Both the position numbers and the translations under genes were made by a program. 64,000 nucleotides of DNA from Epiperipatus broadwayi (Eukaryota > Onychophora > Udeonychophora > Euonychophora > Peripatidae): assembly GCA_028023455.1 (NCBI GenBank), contig JAQFVV010012416.1, positions 7,173,594-7,237,593 on the forward strand, read 5' to 3'. This document shows positions 37,070-51,489 of the stretch, piece after piece. The notes beneath the pieces were generated by a model. That model made no database searches, was not told where the DNA came from, and worked only from the letters and a program-made list of their open reading frames with translations. Within the stretch, counting starts at the first letter, position 1; every line of letters starts with the position of its first letter.

Positions 37070-37550
37070 AGGTGGCACTTAGGTGTGGAAAATTTGCTAG
37101 TTTTAATAGCTCAGGTGTTTTATATTTAATACCAATTCTTGTCAGCATAATGTAACTATGGTTATTAAAAATTCAAAAATACCAAAATATATAGATTTAG
37201 AACTGATTACCGATATGTAAGATTATATAGGCAAATTAGCTTGAATTGAAAACATTGGTGCATTTTCACTTTGGGCTGATAGTTTTATAGTTAAACAAAA
37301 AGATGAATGTGGGTGCTGGAGAGGAGATATATTTGATTAAAGATCCAAGTTTATCGTTGGATCTAAGACTCCTAACTGATCAAAGCCATAAGATAAAATC
37401 TGTTGTAGGGATATTGGATAGATAGACACTGGATAGGGATTACGATGTAAACCTCTTCCAGCATCCATTGATTATTAAATTACACTGTGGCATTATAATC
37501 TGGAAAAATTTGCTATAAGAAAAGGTGATCATGTGATATTTTAAATGGGA
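37070..37550 (+). mobile_element. Family A unit, single old copy
   Basis: It shares, in the same order, blocks with the nested copy at 39290-39724: ACCAAAATATATAG, TTAGCTTGAATTGAAAAC, GATCCAAG, the decayed ribozyme, GGATATTGGATAGATAG and CCAGCATCCATTGATTA. It shows the full length of an A unit, about 450-480 bp. Confidence 0.6.
37361..37426 (+). ncRNA. Decayed family A hammerhead
   Basis: Reads ATCTAAGACTCCTAA, CTGATCA, AAGCCATAAGATA, AAATC. Outer helix I (ATCTAA/TTGGAT) still pairs, but G8 and G12 are lost. Confidence 0.5.
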
Positions 37551-37861
37551 TTATAAGGATTACTTTTTAAATGCTGAAAGAATATTAGCACTACTTCTAA
37601 CCTTATCACTATATTCTGAAACTAATAATATCAGTCATGCTCAGAGATTCACAAGAAGTTTAAGCACCACAAGTAAAAGAATAAGTCACAGATTATGGAT
37701 CTCTATGTTCCTGAAATAATACTAAAATAACTAAATAATAATTGCTCTGTGGATCATGTGATGTATGTGCAATCAGAAGTGACCAATAGTGCTTCAATCT
37801 AGAATCTTTAACTCGCAAGTTTATTACTCTACCACAGTCCTAAACAATGCAAGGCAGTTGT

Positions 37862-38130
37862 ATGTTGGACTATTTCCATACCTAACTAAATTGTTAAATC
37901 ATTCTAGAAGACCTCAACTTTTTATTTACATTTTCATAAATACATTCATTTAATAGTAATAACAACAACACAAGGTTAGTTATAATGAAGACAATGTTTT
38001 CAGTGCTATTGTTCTCTCTTCTTCATGGATTTCTGGCTGATGAATGACAGACAGCAAGGGAATTGAACTGGTGACCTACAAAACTGAATTTAAGGTGATC
38101 ATCTAACTTATTGAGCTATTTCATCAAAGG
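37862..38130. repeat. Family G repeat with tRNA-like stretch, copy 1
   Basis: It starts TGTTGGACTATTTCCATACC and includes AGTAATAACAACAACACAAGG. At 38045-38128 the minus strand reads TAGCTCAATAAGTTAG (A-box-like) and AGTTCAATTCC (B-box-like), suggesting tRNA ancestry. Other copies: 38395-39835 (interrupted), 55735-55925, 63590-63885. Confidence 0.5.
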
Positions 38131-38906
38131 CAACAGACAAAAGCAATTTTAGGCTCTCCTGATTTCTCCATTTTGTTCATTTGAAAAATGAGTTGTTAAT
38201 AACTAACATTTGAATTTTTCTAAAAACAATCCTCTGACTAGATACAACAAATAATCCAACATATAACAGATAAAATATCATCATCACAAGTCTTCAAACC
38301 AGCAAAATGCAAGGCAGTTCTTATTGTTAGAAGGGATATTGATTTTTAGTGTTTTCCCGAAAGTTTGTGATGATGGTATTTTAGTTGCGTTTATATATGT
38401 TGGACTATTTTCGTCATCTAATATTAATTATTGAATGTCTTTACAAAAATTTAACTTCATTTAAAATTTCCAATTACATTCAACTGTTAGTAATAGCACA
38501 ATTTTGAATGGTATGATTCTCTTCACTTCTTCAGGTGTTTCTGGCCTGACCGGTGACAGTATTTGCATGGGAATCGAAATTGGATCTTTGGATTCTAGAT
38601 TTAGCAGAATGGCACACTTGGTTAGAATCTGACCTTAAATTTCACATTCAAAAATCTAAAAGTCCAGATTTGATTCCCATGCTAGTACTGACTGTGATTG
38701 GTTAAGCCAGCAACATATGAGGAAGAGAAGATAATAATACCACTCGAATATATAAACCTGTGTTCTACTATTAACAGCTTAATGTAATTGGAAAATTTAA
38801 ATTAAAACAGGCAAAACTAACTATACGTATTGCCACACACAGCAAGCTAGAGTAACCAATGGATGCCAGAAGGCTTGTGCATAAAATCCCCATCTAGTGC
38901 CTACTC

Positions 38907-38966
38907 ATCCAATATCCCCAGACTAGTTTCTAGCTTGTGGCCTTCATCAGTGAGGAGCTCTTTGAT
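38907..38966 (-). ncRNA. Type I hammerhead ribozyme, family A, intact core
   Basis: Minus strand: CTCCTCA, CTGATGA, AGGCCACAAGCTA (helix II with one G-U), GAAAC-TA-GTC, TGGGGATATTGGAT. Inner helix I pairs TCCTCA with TGGGGA over six positions (one U-G). Cleavage would fall after the C complementary to 38921. Confidence 0.75.
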
Positions 38967-39520
38967 CTAAGAGCACTGTACCTAGATCTTAGGATCTAAT
39001 GCAACCCTTTAAGCCACCTTTTATCTCCACTTAACTACAAAACTATGAGTCTTAAATTGAAAACACCTTAATATTTTCAATCCAAGCTCATTAGCTTATA
39101 TAGTCGTATAGATGTGAACTCAGTTCAGTACCTATACATTTTGGTGTCTTGGTTCTTTAATAACCATAGCCACCACTACCCTATTAAGCAGGATTGGTTT
39201 TAAGCCAATAAATATCACATGATCACCATTGCTTATGCTTGCTTATAACTGTTATTAAAACAGGCAAAATTCATTATACGCCACACACAATCCTGCCTAA
39301 TAGGGTAGTGGTGGCTATCATTAATAAAGAACCAAAGGCACCAAAATGTATAGGTACTGAACTGAGTTCAGACCTATATGACTATATAAGCTAATGAACT
39401 TGGATTGAAAATATCAAGGTGTTTTCAATTTAAGATTCATAGTTTTGTAATTAAGTGGAGATAAAAGATGGCTGCTAAAAAGTTGCATTAGATCCTAAGA
39501 TCAAGGTGCAGTGCTCTCAG

Positions 39521-39579
39521 ATCCAAGGCTCCTCACTGATAAAGGCCACAAGCCAGAAACTAGTCTGGGGATAATGGAT
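39521..39579 (+). ncRNA. Hammerhead, family A, inactivated (G8 to A)
   Basis: ATCCAA, CTCCTCA, CTGATAA, AGGCCACAAGCCA, GAAAC-TA-GTC, TGGGGAT. All is as in the family except the G8 change in the core. Confidence 0.7.
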
Positions 39580-40222
39580 GAGTAGGAACTAGATGGGGAT
39601 TTTATGCACAAGCCTTCTGGCATCCATTGATTACTCTAGCTTGCTGTGTGCGGCAGGCAATACGTATAGTGAGTTTTGCCTGTTTTAATAACAGTTATAA
39701 GCAAACATAAGAAATGGTAATCATGGAAAATTTAAATAAATTTAAATTTTTCTAATGACATTAAACAAAGTTAAATTTTCTAAAGCCATTCAATACTTAA
39801 TATTAGATGAAGGAAGTAGTCCAATATATAAACACGGATATTAATTTTAGTTCACAAACATTGTGAAAGAAATTTTTATTGATGTACATACATTAAATTA
39901 ATCTCTATAGCAAAAACACTCATAAAAGTCAAAATAATTCATTCAATGCCTAAAAAATCTCAAGAGATGTGAAATATATATATATAATCTGTTCGGCCTT
40001 ATTTTGTTCAATGGATTTTAAAAGATAAAAAATATTGAACCAAATTAAAAAATCTTGGTTTTAAAAAAAAAAGTACAGACACATATCACTATAAGTATGC
40101 AGTTCTAGAATTTAAAAAAAAAAAAAAAATCAGATGTTATAGCAATATTGAGCAATAATAATGGGTGTAATATTAAAAAACAATTACTAACAATACCATT
40201 TTATGAATATAAAGTATATGTT

Positions 40223-40557
40223 AAATAGTCGAAATAAAAGTCATAGATCACATGACCCTATCTCTTAAGCTTGTAAGTTATAAACAATGAAGATTGCCAA
40301 TTCCTCTACAAGCTTTATGATAAATGCTTAGCCAGAGCCAGCACTTAAAATAACTATCAGGAATCCCCCCCCCCAACCCCTGACCATGGTTTCGTGCTTT
40401 GGCACTCCTCAGAGAGGTGTCAGGGTAGGTTCATACACTAGATCCAAAAATGCCAACCAAAAGCCAAGCACTTATCTAAAAATTATCTATTGAGTGGAAA
40501 ATCTGAAATTTTCAGACATCTACATGTTTTCAAACCCAGCTATCCAACTCAAATAGC
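40223..40557 (-). mobile_element. Family C element
   Basis: It shares with 53181-53472 the blocks ATAGATCACATGACCCTATC, TCTTAAGCTTGTAAGTTATA and TTGCCAATTCCTCTACAAGC. It shares with family B the end GAAATTTTCAGACATC. A possible 8 bp duplication (TATATGTT) at the ends is weak. Confidence 0.65.
40361..40433 (-). ncRNA. Type I hammerhead ribozyme, family C, intact
   Basis: Minus strand: ACACCTCT, CTGAGGA (N7 = G), GTGC-CAAA-GCAC (4 bp helix II with the canonical G-C at 10.1/11.1), GAAACC-AT-GGTC (3 bp helix III), AGGGGTTG. Inner helix I has six pairs. Compared with A and B the 1.1/2.1 pair is A-U instead of U-A, a compensatory change. This is the most canonical copy in the window. Confidence 0.87.
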
Positions 40558-40974
40558 TATATGTTGTTTATTAATAATATGACATAAAATTTTAATATCT
40601 TTAATTCTTTTTTAATGCAGAAATTAATTTTATAAATGTTCATTTTTAATAAACCATTATTCATTTGACTAGATAACTTAGAAATATTAAAAAAAAAAAC
40701 CTCTTATTAAAATTTTTGTTATAATTTTATCAAATTAATTCAAAAAATAATTTTTTAGTAAAAAAATATATATATTTTTTTATGTGAAATATTAATATAT
40801 ATTCCTATCAGGATTTTTCTTTCCACAAGTTTACATTCTTCACGTTAATTTTTAAAATTAATTGATCTTTCTGCAAGTTGATTTCTTTCAAGAAATGTCC
40901 TCAGTATTCTTGATATTGGTACAATGGTTTTCAGGATTTGGGTGATTAAAAAAACCCACCTTCTTTAATAAATA

Positions 40975-41270
40975 GTTTATTAACTGCAGGACAAAGGCCC
41001 CTCAAACAAACCTTCATAGAAAAGTGGTAAAGAAGAAAATACTCAACAGGCCGTCCAATTACCAGGAGTGAAAGTTATGATTGGTTTTCAATGCTAAGAA
41101 CATCTATATTACCCATTTACTGATCAATGTTGGATGGTAAGCTCAATTGGTTATGGATCACCTACCTAAAAAAAAATTATAAGCCTTTTTTAAAATATAT
41201 ATATATCACTTGTCCTTGATTCAAATCTCGGGTTGTAGGTATGGTAGGCAGATGCACTAACCTCTTCTGC
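40975..41270 (-). mobile_element. Old SINE-like repeat (family H), copy 1
   Basis: The shared body has phrases such as TACCCATTTACTGATCAATG, TTGGATGGTAAGCTCAATTG and GGTTATGGATCACCTACC, followed by a tRNA-like end (GATTCAAATCTCGGG, then TAGGCAGATGCACTAACC), which read in reverse resembles B-box and A-box sequence. Related copies are at about 30540-30730, 47880-48175, 50300-50500 and 56640-56870. All are diverged, so the family is old here. Confidence 0.5.
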
Positions 41271-41800
41271 AATACAAACCTTTATTAAATCTTAATTATT
41301 AACTAATAATACTGAATTAATTTCATTATCTATTTATATATGAAAATAAATTATTAATAATAAATATCAGTAATGATTATTAGACAAAAATTCATCTAAC
41401 AAATTCAAAACTATTATTTAAAAAATTATATTTTGCATAGTGATGAAATTTGAGCACTATAATAGATCCTAGGCCTCCCAATACCAAATCGGATGCTTCA
41501 CTGCTACACTAAACCACACATACCAAAAATAATAATGTCTTTATTGCTTGAGGGTTCATAAGAAGTTCGAGCACCCGAATCGATCCTGGGGACCCCCAGT
41601 TGGATGCTCTATCGCTGCATCAAACTAACAGAGTAATTTACTTCCACTTTCACTTACAAAGAAAATTCACTTTTTAAAAAATGTCATTTTATTTTAATTT
41701 ATTATACAAATAACATTTTAGTTATACTATCTGCAAATTACAATTGATGTAAAAGAAAAATACATGTTAACCATAATAAAAATTTCAAACAAAACATTAC

Positions 41801-41920
41801 CTTTAACCTCCAAAAAGGATAGTTGCTATCCATATCTCGATAGAAAAAGCGTGTTGTTTTAGTTGCAGCACTAAGCATATGTTCTGCTGGCAAACCTTGA
41901 GTTTGAGAAATGTAGCGGAT
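41801..41920 (-). CDS. Hipk: HIPK protein kinase, internal exon (CMGC insert region)
   Basis: The exon is 120 nt, exactly 40 codons, phase 0 at both ends. It begins [20 protein letters not shown] and ends [12 protein letters not shown]. This is the segment after helix G where CMGC kinases carry an insert; ISQTQGLP and the KTTRFF stretch are typical of HIPKs. The acceptor is TTGATAG|ATC and the donor is AAG|GTAATG. It continues directly from the EYDQ end of the exon at 44923-45046 and runs into the TPEEHEAET exon at 17109-17195, across a 24.6 kb intron. No stop or frameshift is present. The changes from the vertebrate consensus are conservative. Confidence 0.95.
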
Positions 41921-45075
<3,155 letters not shown>

Positions 45076-46380
45076 TTAAACACATTATGAAACAATTATT
45101 CAAATATATTTTAATTAAATAATAAAATAATAAAGAGTGCTTAAATATTTTCATTAATAATTTCATAAAACATAGATAGAATTAGGTGATTTTTTTGAGT
45201 GAGATATATACTATATTTATTTTATTTTCTACAAATCGTATATATATAATTCTTGTTTAAAATAAAAATGTCCCTTGATATCAGCACAACAATTTTGGAA
45301 GTCTTTTATTGAACAGCTGAAAAGTCCAGAAAACACTAAATCAACATTAAAAGAATTAAAAGTGCTTGAAAAATACAAAAATTCCATATTTTGTAAATAG
45401 TCGGGTTATATCATTCAGAATAGGCCAACTTAACTATATGCAAAAATGAACAGTAGCTAGATGTATTTTTTAAAAAAAAAACATTCATAAAAACATAAAA
45501 ATTGATACTCATGTTCTGAAATATAATATATATAGAGAGAGAGAGTGATTAGTAAAACCAAATAGAATGTTCTACAAAAATACAGAAAATGTATGTGCAT
45601 TCATATATTAAAAATAGAATTAGTTAGATGATTGTATGACACAAAAAATAAAATCTATTTCATTCATATATATATAAAATTATTTAAAAGACGATTTTTA
45701 TTTATTTTTTAACATAAGTGAAATAGTTCGTTTTTTCTGTCACACAATCACGTAAATAATACCAAAGTTAAATTTGAGGCATAAAACAATGCTAATTTTA
45801 TTGGGTAATTAATTTCACAAATCAGAATGCAAGTATATAAATAATGTATTAAAAAAATATCGATCACACTTCCAGAACTAATATTTTTAATAAATAATTA
45901 TTTTAAATGACCTTTTCTTTTGTTTGTGAGTATATATATAAGTAACAAACTTAATATATGGAATTTACTTGGAACCACATAAGCTTTATTCACAATGTCT
46001 GAAACTTACATTAAACTACTATAACTAATAATGTTAAATCAACTATCTTGATTTTAAAGGATTAAGAAACAATGCTATGGTATTTTCCTAAATCAGCCTA
46101 CTTCAATATGGCCAAACACCAAACAAATCAAAGTTATTATTCTCAATCAGTTATTAATGAAAATGATTAATTTAATTAAATAAACTTAAACAGTAAATTA
46201 TGCATCCAAAAAAGTAATTCATAAATTAACAATACCCTTAGGAAAAATTTACCTGGATTGGTGTAACCTCTCATCACACCCACTGTTTGAAAAATGCATA
46301 ATTCCAGGTAAATTTCATGTATACATAAACAAACTTGAAAGGATTTAAACTTCAACTAAGCTTGTTTATCATATATTTCT

Positions 46381-47310
46381 ATAAGCAGTAATCTATTAAA
46401 ACTTTTAATTTATTATCATCTGAACCTTTAACTAATTCAACTTTCTTTTTATTGTTTTTCTATTGAATTTTTACTTTTTTATCTGCGATCTCAACTTTCT
46501 TAATTTATTTTAAACCAATTTACTTGACTTAATAATTTTTTATTAGTCATTCATTAGACTAGATTATCCAATAAAAAATGGTATTTCTGTAGTGTAATTT
46601 TTATATGCAGTAATCTATTAAAACTTTTAACATATTATCATCTGTACTTTTAATTAATTCAGCTTTTCTTTTTGTTGTTTTTCTATTAACCTTTTACTTT
46701 TTTAATCTGTAACGAATGTATCTTTCTTAACTTGATTTAATAATTTTTTTTAGTCATTCATTAGACTAGAGATTATCCAATAATGAATGATAATTCTGTA
46801 GTGTAATTTTCACTACACCATGCCCACACAAGATAGGGACTGGTCTATATTCACTTTTAACACATTGTGGACGGATGTAATCATAAGCATATGATTAAAA
46901 ACATGTGAAAAAGATCTATAATCCCTGAGATGCAACATGTGAGTGGTGCAGTGAAAATTACATTACAGAAATATTATTTATTATTGGATAATCTGTAATT
47001 TAATGAATGACTAATAAAAATTATTAATATACATTCATTAAGTGATTTGTGTCAAAGTTGTGAGGGCAGCATGTTTGACATATCAATTAAACCTGGTAAT
47101 TTTCTTTCTGCACATATACTGAACAATGATAAAGATATGTGTAAAAGTTTATTGTGTGGGCCAACATGGGGATCAGAGATCATTTTCACATATGCTAGGC
47201 TATATGTTTATGATTACATTACTCCACAAACTGTTAAAAGGGATAGAAACCAGTCTCTATCTTGTGTGAGAGTGGTGTAGTGAAAATTACACTAAAAAAA
47301 AATTATTCAC
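46381..47310. mobile_element. Composite palindromic element M (family E-related)
   Basis: Two direct units (about 46381-46604 and 46605-46820, phrase CAGTAATCTATTAAAACTTT) and an inverse part. Terminal blocks at 46739-46813 and 46951-47025 are inverse (TTCATTAGACTAGAGATTAT / ATAATCTGTAATTTAATGAA). The part 47020-47300 is the inverse of 62660-62980. At about 47158-47166 the sequence passes from GGGCCAAC directly to ATGGGGATCA, so the ribozyme core present in the sister copy is deleted. Confidence 0.65.
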
Positions 47311-47879
47311 AATTACTTGATTTGTCTATGTGATTGAAACTAGTGGTAGAATGATCATAGTTCAATTGTTATTTTTAGTGCTCAAACATCATGCAACTTC
47401 CAAAATAATTAACTATTTTCCCTTTTCAAATGTATATAGAATTTAGTTACAAATTATGCAATATATATACAGTAGTATGCATGAGTTTAATGTTTAATTA
47501 AATTTTATGTTTATTTAAAAAAAAAATACAATAAACTTTAGCTTAATAAAAAAATAGTAAGAATACCCTAACAGATTTATTTAAAGATATTATCAAATAG
47601 CTATGTTCAAGAAATGTGACACTTGTTAAATAAATAGGAGTCAGTATATAGGATATATACTCTTATCCAAATGTGCATAATGACAAACTACAAATAATTC
47701 ACACATTAAATACTCAATTTAAGTAAACCAGCCAATTAAATCAACTTTGATATTTTTGATGGCATGCTAAAATAACCAACCAATCAGCTATCTCTATATA
47801 AACATATGTCTGTGTATATTTTTAATGAATCGGCTGCTAATCAGTAACGTTAACATAGGCAAAGATAAAGATCCTTTAA

Positions 47880-48175
47880 AAAGCCCACTGTACAGCAGTG
47901 ACCTCTCCAGCAATCCCAAGCAGAACAATCGAGGAGACATTATTTACTAAGCTTATCGGCAGCCTAGTTTTCCATTCTTGTTTTACTCTTTAGTTAAAAC
48001 AACTAGATACTCCTTTACTGACCAATATAGTTAATAATTAGCTATGAGCTAACTATATAAAAACCTAAACCGGTTAAAAACGTAAAAAAATTTTCAAGCT
48101 TACACCGCCCAGATCGACTACAAATTGAGAATCCTACAGGCACATGCACTACCATTAAACCATGAGGCTTTGTAT
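47880..48175 (-). repeat. Family H SINE-like repeat, copy
   Basis: It shares AGATACTCCTTTACTGACCA, AATTAGCTATGAGCTAAC and a degraded tRNA-like end (CTACAAATTGAGAATCCTAC, then CATGCACTACCATTAAACCA). Confidence 0.4.
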
Positions 48176-48370
48176 ATGCAGATATCTATAAGCATTGTAC
48201 ATGCAGATATCTGTATAAATTATTTCTTTAACAATAGTTATTAAAAATTCATCAGCACACACGCACAACAATACAATTATTAATTCAACTGTCAGTCTGT
48301 CAACCATTCAAATTTGTTAAAGATAACATGTGAGGCAACATATACTATTCACAAGAGCAAATAAATGTAT

Positions 48371-48386
48371 GTGCGCGCGCGCGCAT
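48371..48386. repeat. GTGCGCGCGCGCGCAT alternating purine-pyrimidine run
   Basis: A run of alternating G and C in a strongly AT-rich intron; such runs can adopt Z-DNA. CG repeats are rare in methylated invertebrate introns. Confidence 0.85.
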
Positions 48387-48565
48387 GTAGTATAAAGTTT
48401 TTAGACATGCCATCTTAAAATGAGCTGGATAATTTCAGTAATTATGAAGGATTGTGATTAGAAGTTATCAGTAATTATATCAGTTTTCACTTCCCCGATG
48501 TATAATAAAGAGAAAGTGACATCAAAGCTGCACAAATTTATCTGAGAATTACTCTTGCCCAAATT

Positions 48566-48775
48566 CTATCCCAACATTTTCAAAATACCAGTGACAATGA
48601 CCATCAAGCCTTTCATTATCTCATGCCCCTGGGGTAAAAATTCAATTTCCTGTGCTTTACAAGCACCACTATATGGATGTTTTGACATCAACTCCAGTGC
48701 TTTTCCTGATAGCAAAAGCAGGAGGGCCAGTGCCAGAACAAGAAGGATGGACTTTTGATCAAAGTGCTGATTCAT
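48566..48775 (-). CDS. Unrecognised short ORF with hydrophobic N-terminus, possible secreted or membrane peptide
   Basis: The frame has 69 codons from ATG to TAG. The protein starts MNQHFDQKSILLVLALALLL and continues LLSGKALELM, a strong hydrophobic stretch at about residues 9-23 preceded by a Lys, as in a signal peptide or membrane anchor. The tail contains a single Cys and a second hydrophobic stretch, GLMVIVTGILKMLG. An A at -3 (AAAG ATG A) gives a fair start context. The local base composition is clearly less AT-rich than the surrounding intron. I do not recognise a family. It sits on the same strand as HIPK inside its intron, so it could also be an unused or alternative exon, a retrocopy fragment or chance. 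Confidence 0.3.
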   Translation of the reverse strand: MNQHFDQKSILLVLALALLLLLSGKALELMSKHPYSGACKAQEIEFLPQGHEIMKGLMVIVTGILKMLG

Positions 48776-50299
48776 CTTTACAGACTATACAAACCTTAAA
48801 ATCCTAGGCATGTACGTGATGGGGTTTCCTGGGGATTCCATAGACTGCTTCTCAACCATTTAGGGGAGGATGGAAGTGACAATACCTATTTCAGAAGGCA
48901 ATGCCTAATCCTGTTATTCTTTGTTCTATTATAACGGCAAGTTAGGTTATACTTTCTTTCTCTATTTATTAATTAGGATATGGAAGTGACAATGAATCGC
49001 AACTGGCATTAATGATTTCGTTTAAAAGATGGTGGCAAGTAAAAGTGTTAATTAAGGTTGAGCCCCCCCCCCCCAGTCAAATTCACTTAAACTAACAAAT
49101 TTATAAAGACCTCAGAAGCTGTTGCGAGAAGACTCTTATGAGAGCAGCTACAAAAGCGTCAGCATGACGTCAAAGTCATGATTAACTTGCTGTTTTTATA
49201 ATGAATGTGAAACAAATTTAAAAATATAAAATATGAAATTTTGTCTGAATGCTAAACATGTTATATAGTATATGCGAATGTATGCTACCAGCCAAGATAA
49301 AGGAAAAAATGCCAAAATTTACTCCTCATCATTTCAATTCTTGTTTTTGATCTTAGAAACATTGAAGATCTTACTATTCATTTTTATTCAGTTTAACTGT
49401 TGTAATCATTTAGACTTTATATAGACACATACACAATCACCTCTAGTTATATGTAGAGACATAATAGACAAAAGCGAGAACCGCTTTTATATAGCCCACA
49501 GCAAGGTCTCTCTCTAATAATTCCTCATAGATGAAGACTGAGAGGAATTTAAATCAAACTGCTAGTTGATAACAGTTTGAACGATTTTTCATTCTTGTTT
49601 GGGGCTTGAGTCTACTGTCTGGGGGAGGGGGAGAGATATATTTAAAACATGAAAAAATTATTTCAATTTTACTCCAGAATTTAAGATCGTAGGCATAATA
49701 GGCTATCTGTATATCATAAAGCTATATATAAAAAAAAAATTAAAAAAAAACGAATTAATTTTTAGATTCTTTACACTTTTTAAATATCAAAAAATAAAAG
49801 GACATGAGTTCAGTGTGCAAAGGATTAGAACATCTCTCCCATTCCACATAATATTACGATCTTATTCCTAGATTTACCGCCAGCACACCCAGACCAGACA
49901 TGGACAATCTTTTTCGAGCATCGGGTTCATGAGATACCTTTCGTTATACACAAAATATATGAAATATTGCCTCCCTTTATTTTTTCGAACCAACATCAAA
50001 TTCTTTCATGTCATAATGTATATAATCATGTTCTTAATTATATAAACACACACAATATATATATAAACATCATGATAATTTAAAAAAAACGAATGCAGAT
50101 TGGCAATTTATTTCTCTACACATATGTCCCTAATTATACAAAATTATAAATAACAATACAAATAAATTGATTTCAATTTAAAGCATACAGAAAACAATTG
50201 AAATTCTTAATTTTAAGCATGCCATGTAGAAAACCGTAAGTGTAGTCTGCAGGTTTCTGACATCTAACAGACAATTAAAAAAAATAATAATAATAATTA

Positions 50300-50500
50300 A
50301 TTAACTTGGGGTGTTTACTCTCTAAGCTAATAGTAGCTAGATACCCATTTATCAACCAATGTTGGATTATGGGCTGGTTATCTGAAAGAAGAATTTTAAG
50401 CTGCCTGCAGTTTGAAAAAACATTAATAAGGTTCATAGATCTAAGATTTAAATCCTAGGTTGGTATATGGTAGATGGAAATACTAATTACTATGCCATGA
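50300..50500 (-). repeat. Family H SINE-like repeat, copy
   Basis: It shares AGCTAGATACCCATTTATCA, ACCAATGTTGGATTATGGGC and the tRNA-like end ATTTAAATCCTAGGTTGG. Confidence 0.45.
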
Positions 50501-51489
50501 GCAAATATCAGACATAATTATATTCAATTTGACCTTACTTAAGAGAACAAAAAAATTTATCTCATATACACATTTGATAGCATATTCACCTGTTATTACT
50601 GCATAAACAGAGATTTTGATAAAATTGTAACTAACAAACTTCATTATCAGGTTTATTTCGTGGTTGTAGCATGCAGAAACTGCTTCTTTGTTTTCTCAAA
50701 TATATTTTAATAGTGAATTCACCAGAAGGAGAATCATTTCCTAAAGAAGACAAATATTAAGTAAACTCAATCCACTGACAAAAATTGGTGATCAAAGAAT
50801 ATAGAATTTTGAATTGCCACCATATTGAAATTCATCAGCAATTATTTTCATATTTTTAAATAAATTAAGAATTATTATTGTGTTTGAATGAGACATTCAA
50901 TTACAGTATTACTTCAAATAAAAAAGATGCCCCCAAATTTAAAAATCAGTAGGATTTTAAGCTTAAAAAATTGGGGGGAAATATGTCTATAAATTAATAA
51001 AAAAAAATTCCTTTGAATTTATGATACATTCCCATTTTTATGGGTCCAAAATTTAGATTAAAAATGTGTCTTATATTTGAAGTAATATAATACTATTGTA
51101 TGTTTTGAGTATTTCAACTATTTTAAAATTGGTGAGCATTAGAGGTCAATTTTCTGTGTTAGAAATCTGAAAATCCTTGGCCTATGCTTTGAATAACAGC
51201 TATTGTCATTTAGCTTTAGCATATTATATTTGTAATCAATCACAAATATAATGCAGGCTAATATGATTACATAATGAGCTTAAAAAAATTTCCAATTTTC
51301 AAAGATAATTCTGAGGTTCCTATATAATTGATGCGTTTTCTGTTAAAATTGAACTTAGTGATTTGAAAATCTTGATTAAGGACAATATACTTCATATATA
51401 GTAATTTCAGGTATGTCTGAGAAGTTCTCAGAAGCTAAAGTTTAATTCATCTAACAGATTATTACATTTGGAAAGCACATTAGCATGTT

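Larger units (their letters stand above)
38803..39724. mobile_element. Family A composite element (inverse unit plus direct unit) with 13 bp target duplication
   Basis: GGAAAATTTAAAT at 38790-38802 and 39725-39737 is exact. The first unit is inverse (38803 to about 39230), the second direct (about 39240-39724); the phrase TGTTATTAAAACAGGCAAAA lies at the junction. It has two hammerheads, one per unit, and is 922 bp with no coding sequence. Confidence 0.85.
38395..39835. mobile_element. Family G palindrome interrupted by a family A element
   Basis: The inner palindrome is about 38530-38760 (TGCATGGGAATCGAAATTGG versus the inverse of GATTTGATTCCCATGCTAG). The outer arms are 38397-38480 (TTGGACTATTTTCGTCATCT) and 39738-39830 (inverse, ending AGTAGTCCAATATATAA). 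The A insertion occupies 38803-39724. Confidence 0.65.
17196..41800 (-). other. HIPK intron of 24.6 kb
   Basis: This is the largest complete intron in the window. It holds a 980 bp composite repeat (17937-18916), a tandem duplication at 19329-19490, the family B composite (24765-25686), family E copies (28.09-29.08 kb), a LINE end (29.25-30.01 kb), the PLE fragment (31.75-32.25 kb), a compact palindrome (33219-33531), family A elements (34.7, 37.1 and 38.8 kb), a complete SINE (35.78 kb), a tRNA-like palindromic family G (37.9-39.8 kb) and a family C element (40.22 kb). Two tRNA-like or tail-like stretches with GATCCT phrases repeat at about 41445-41520 and 41550-41640. No gene is seen in 18940-24740, 25710-28080, 30080-30530, 30740-31740, 32260-33200, 33550-34700 or 35910-37060. 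Confidence 0.75.

Noticed and set aside
47047-47280. 77-codon plus-strand frame with several Cys
   Set aside because: It is wholly within repeat element M, and the sister copy at 62.7-62.95 kb does not keep the frame.
48555-48758. 67-codon plus-strand frame
   Set aside because: Antisense to the better candidate at 48566-48775 and without a recognisable feature.
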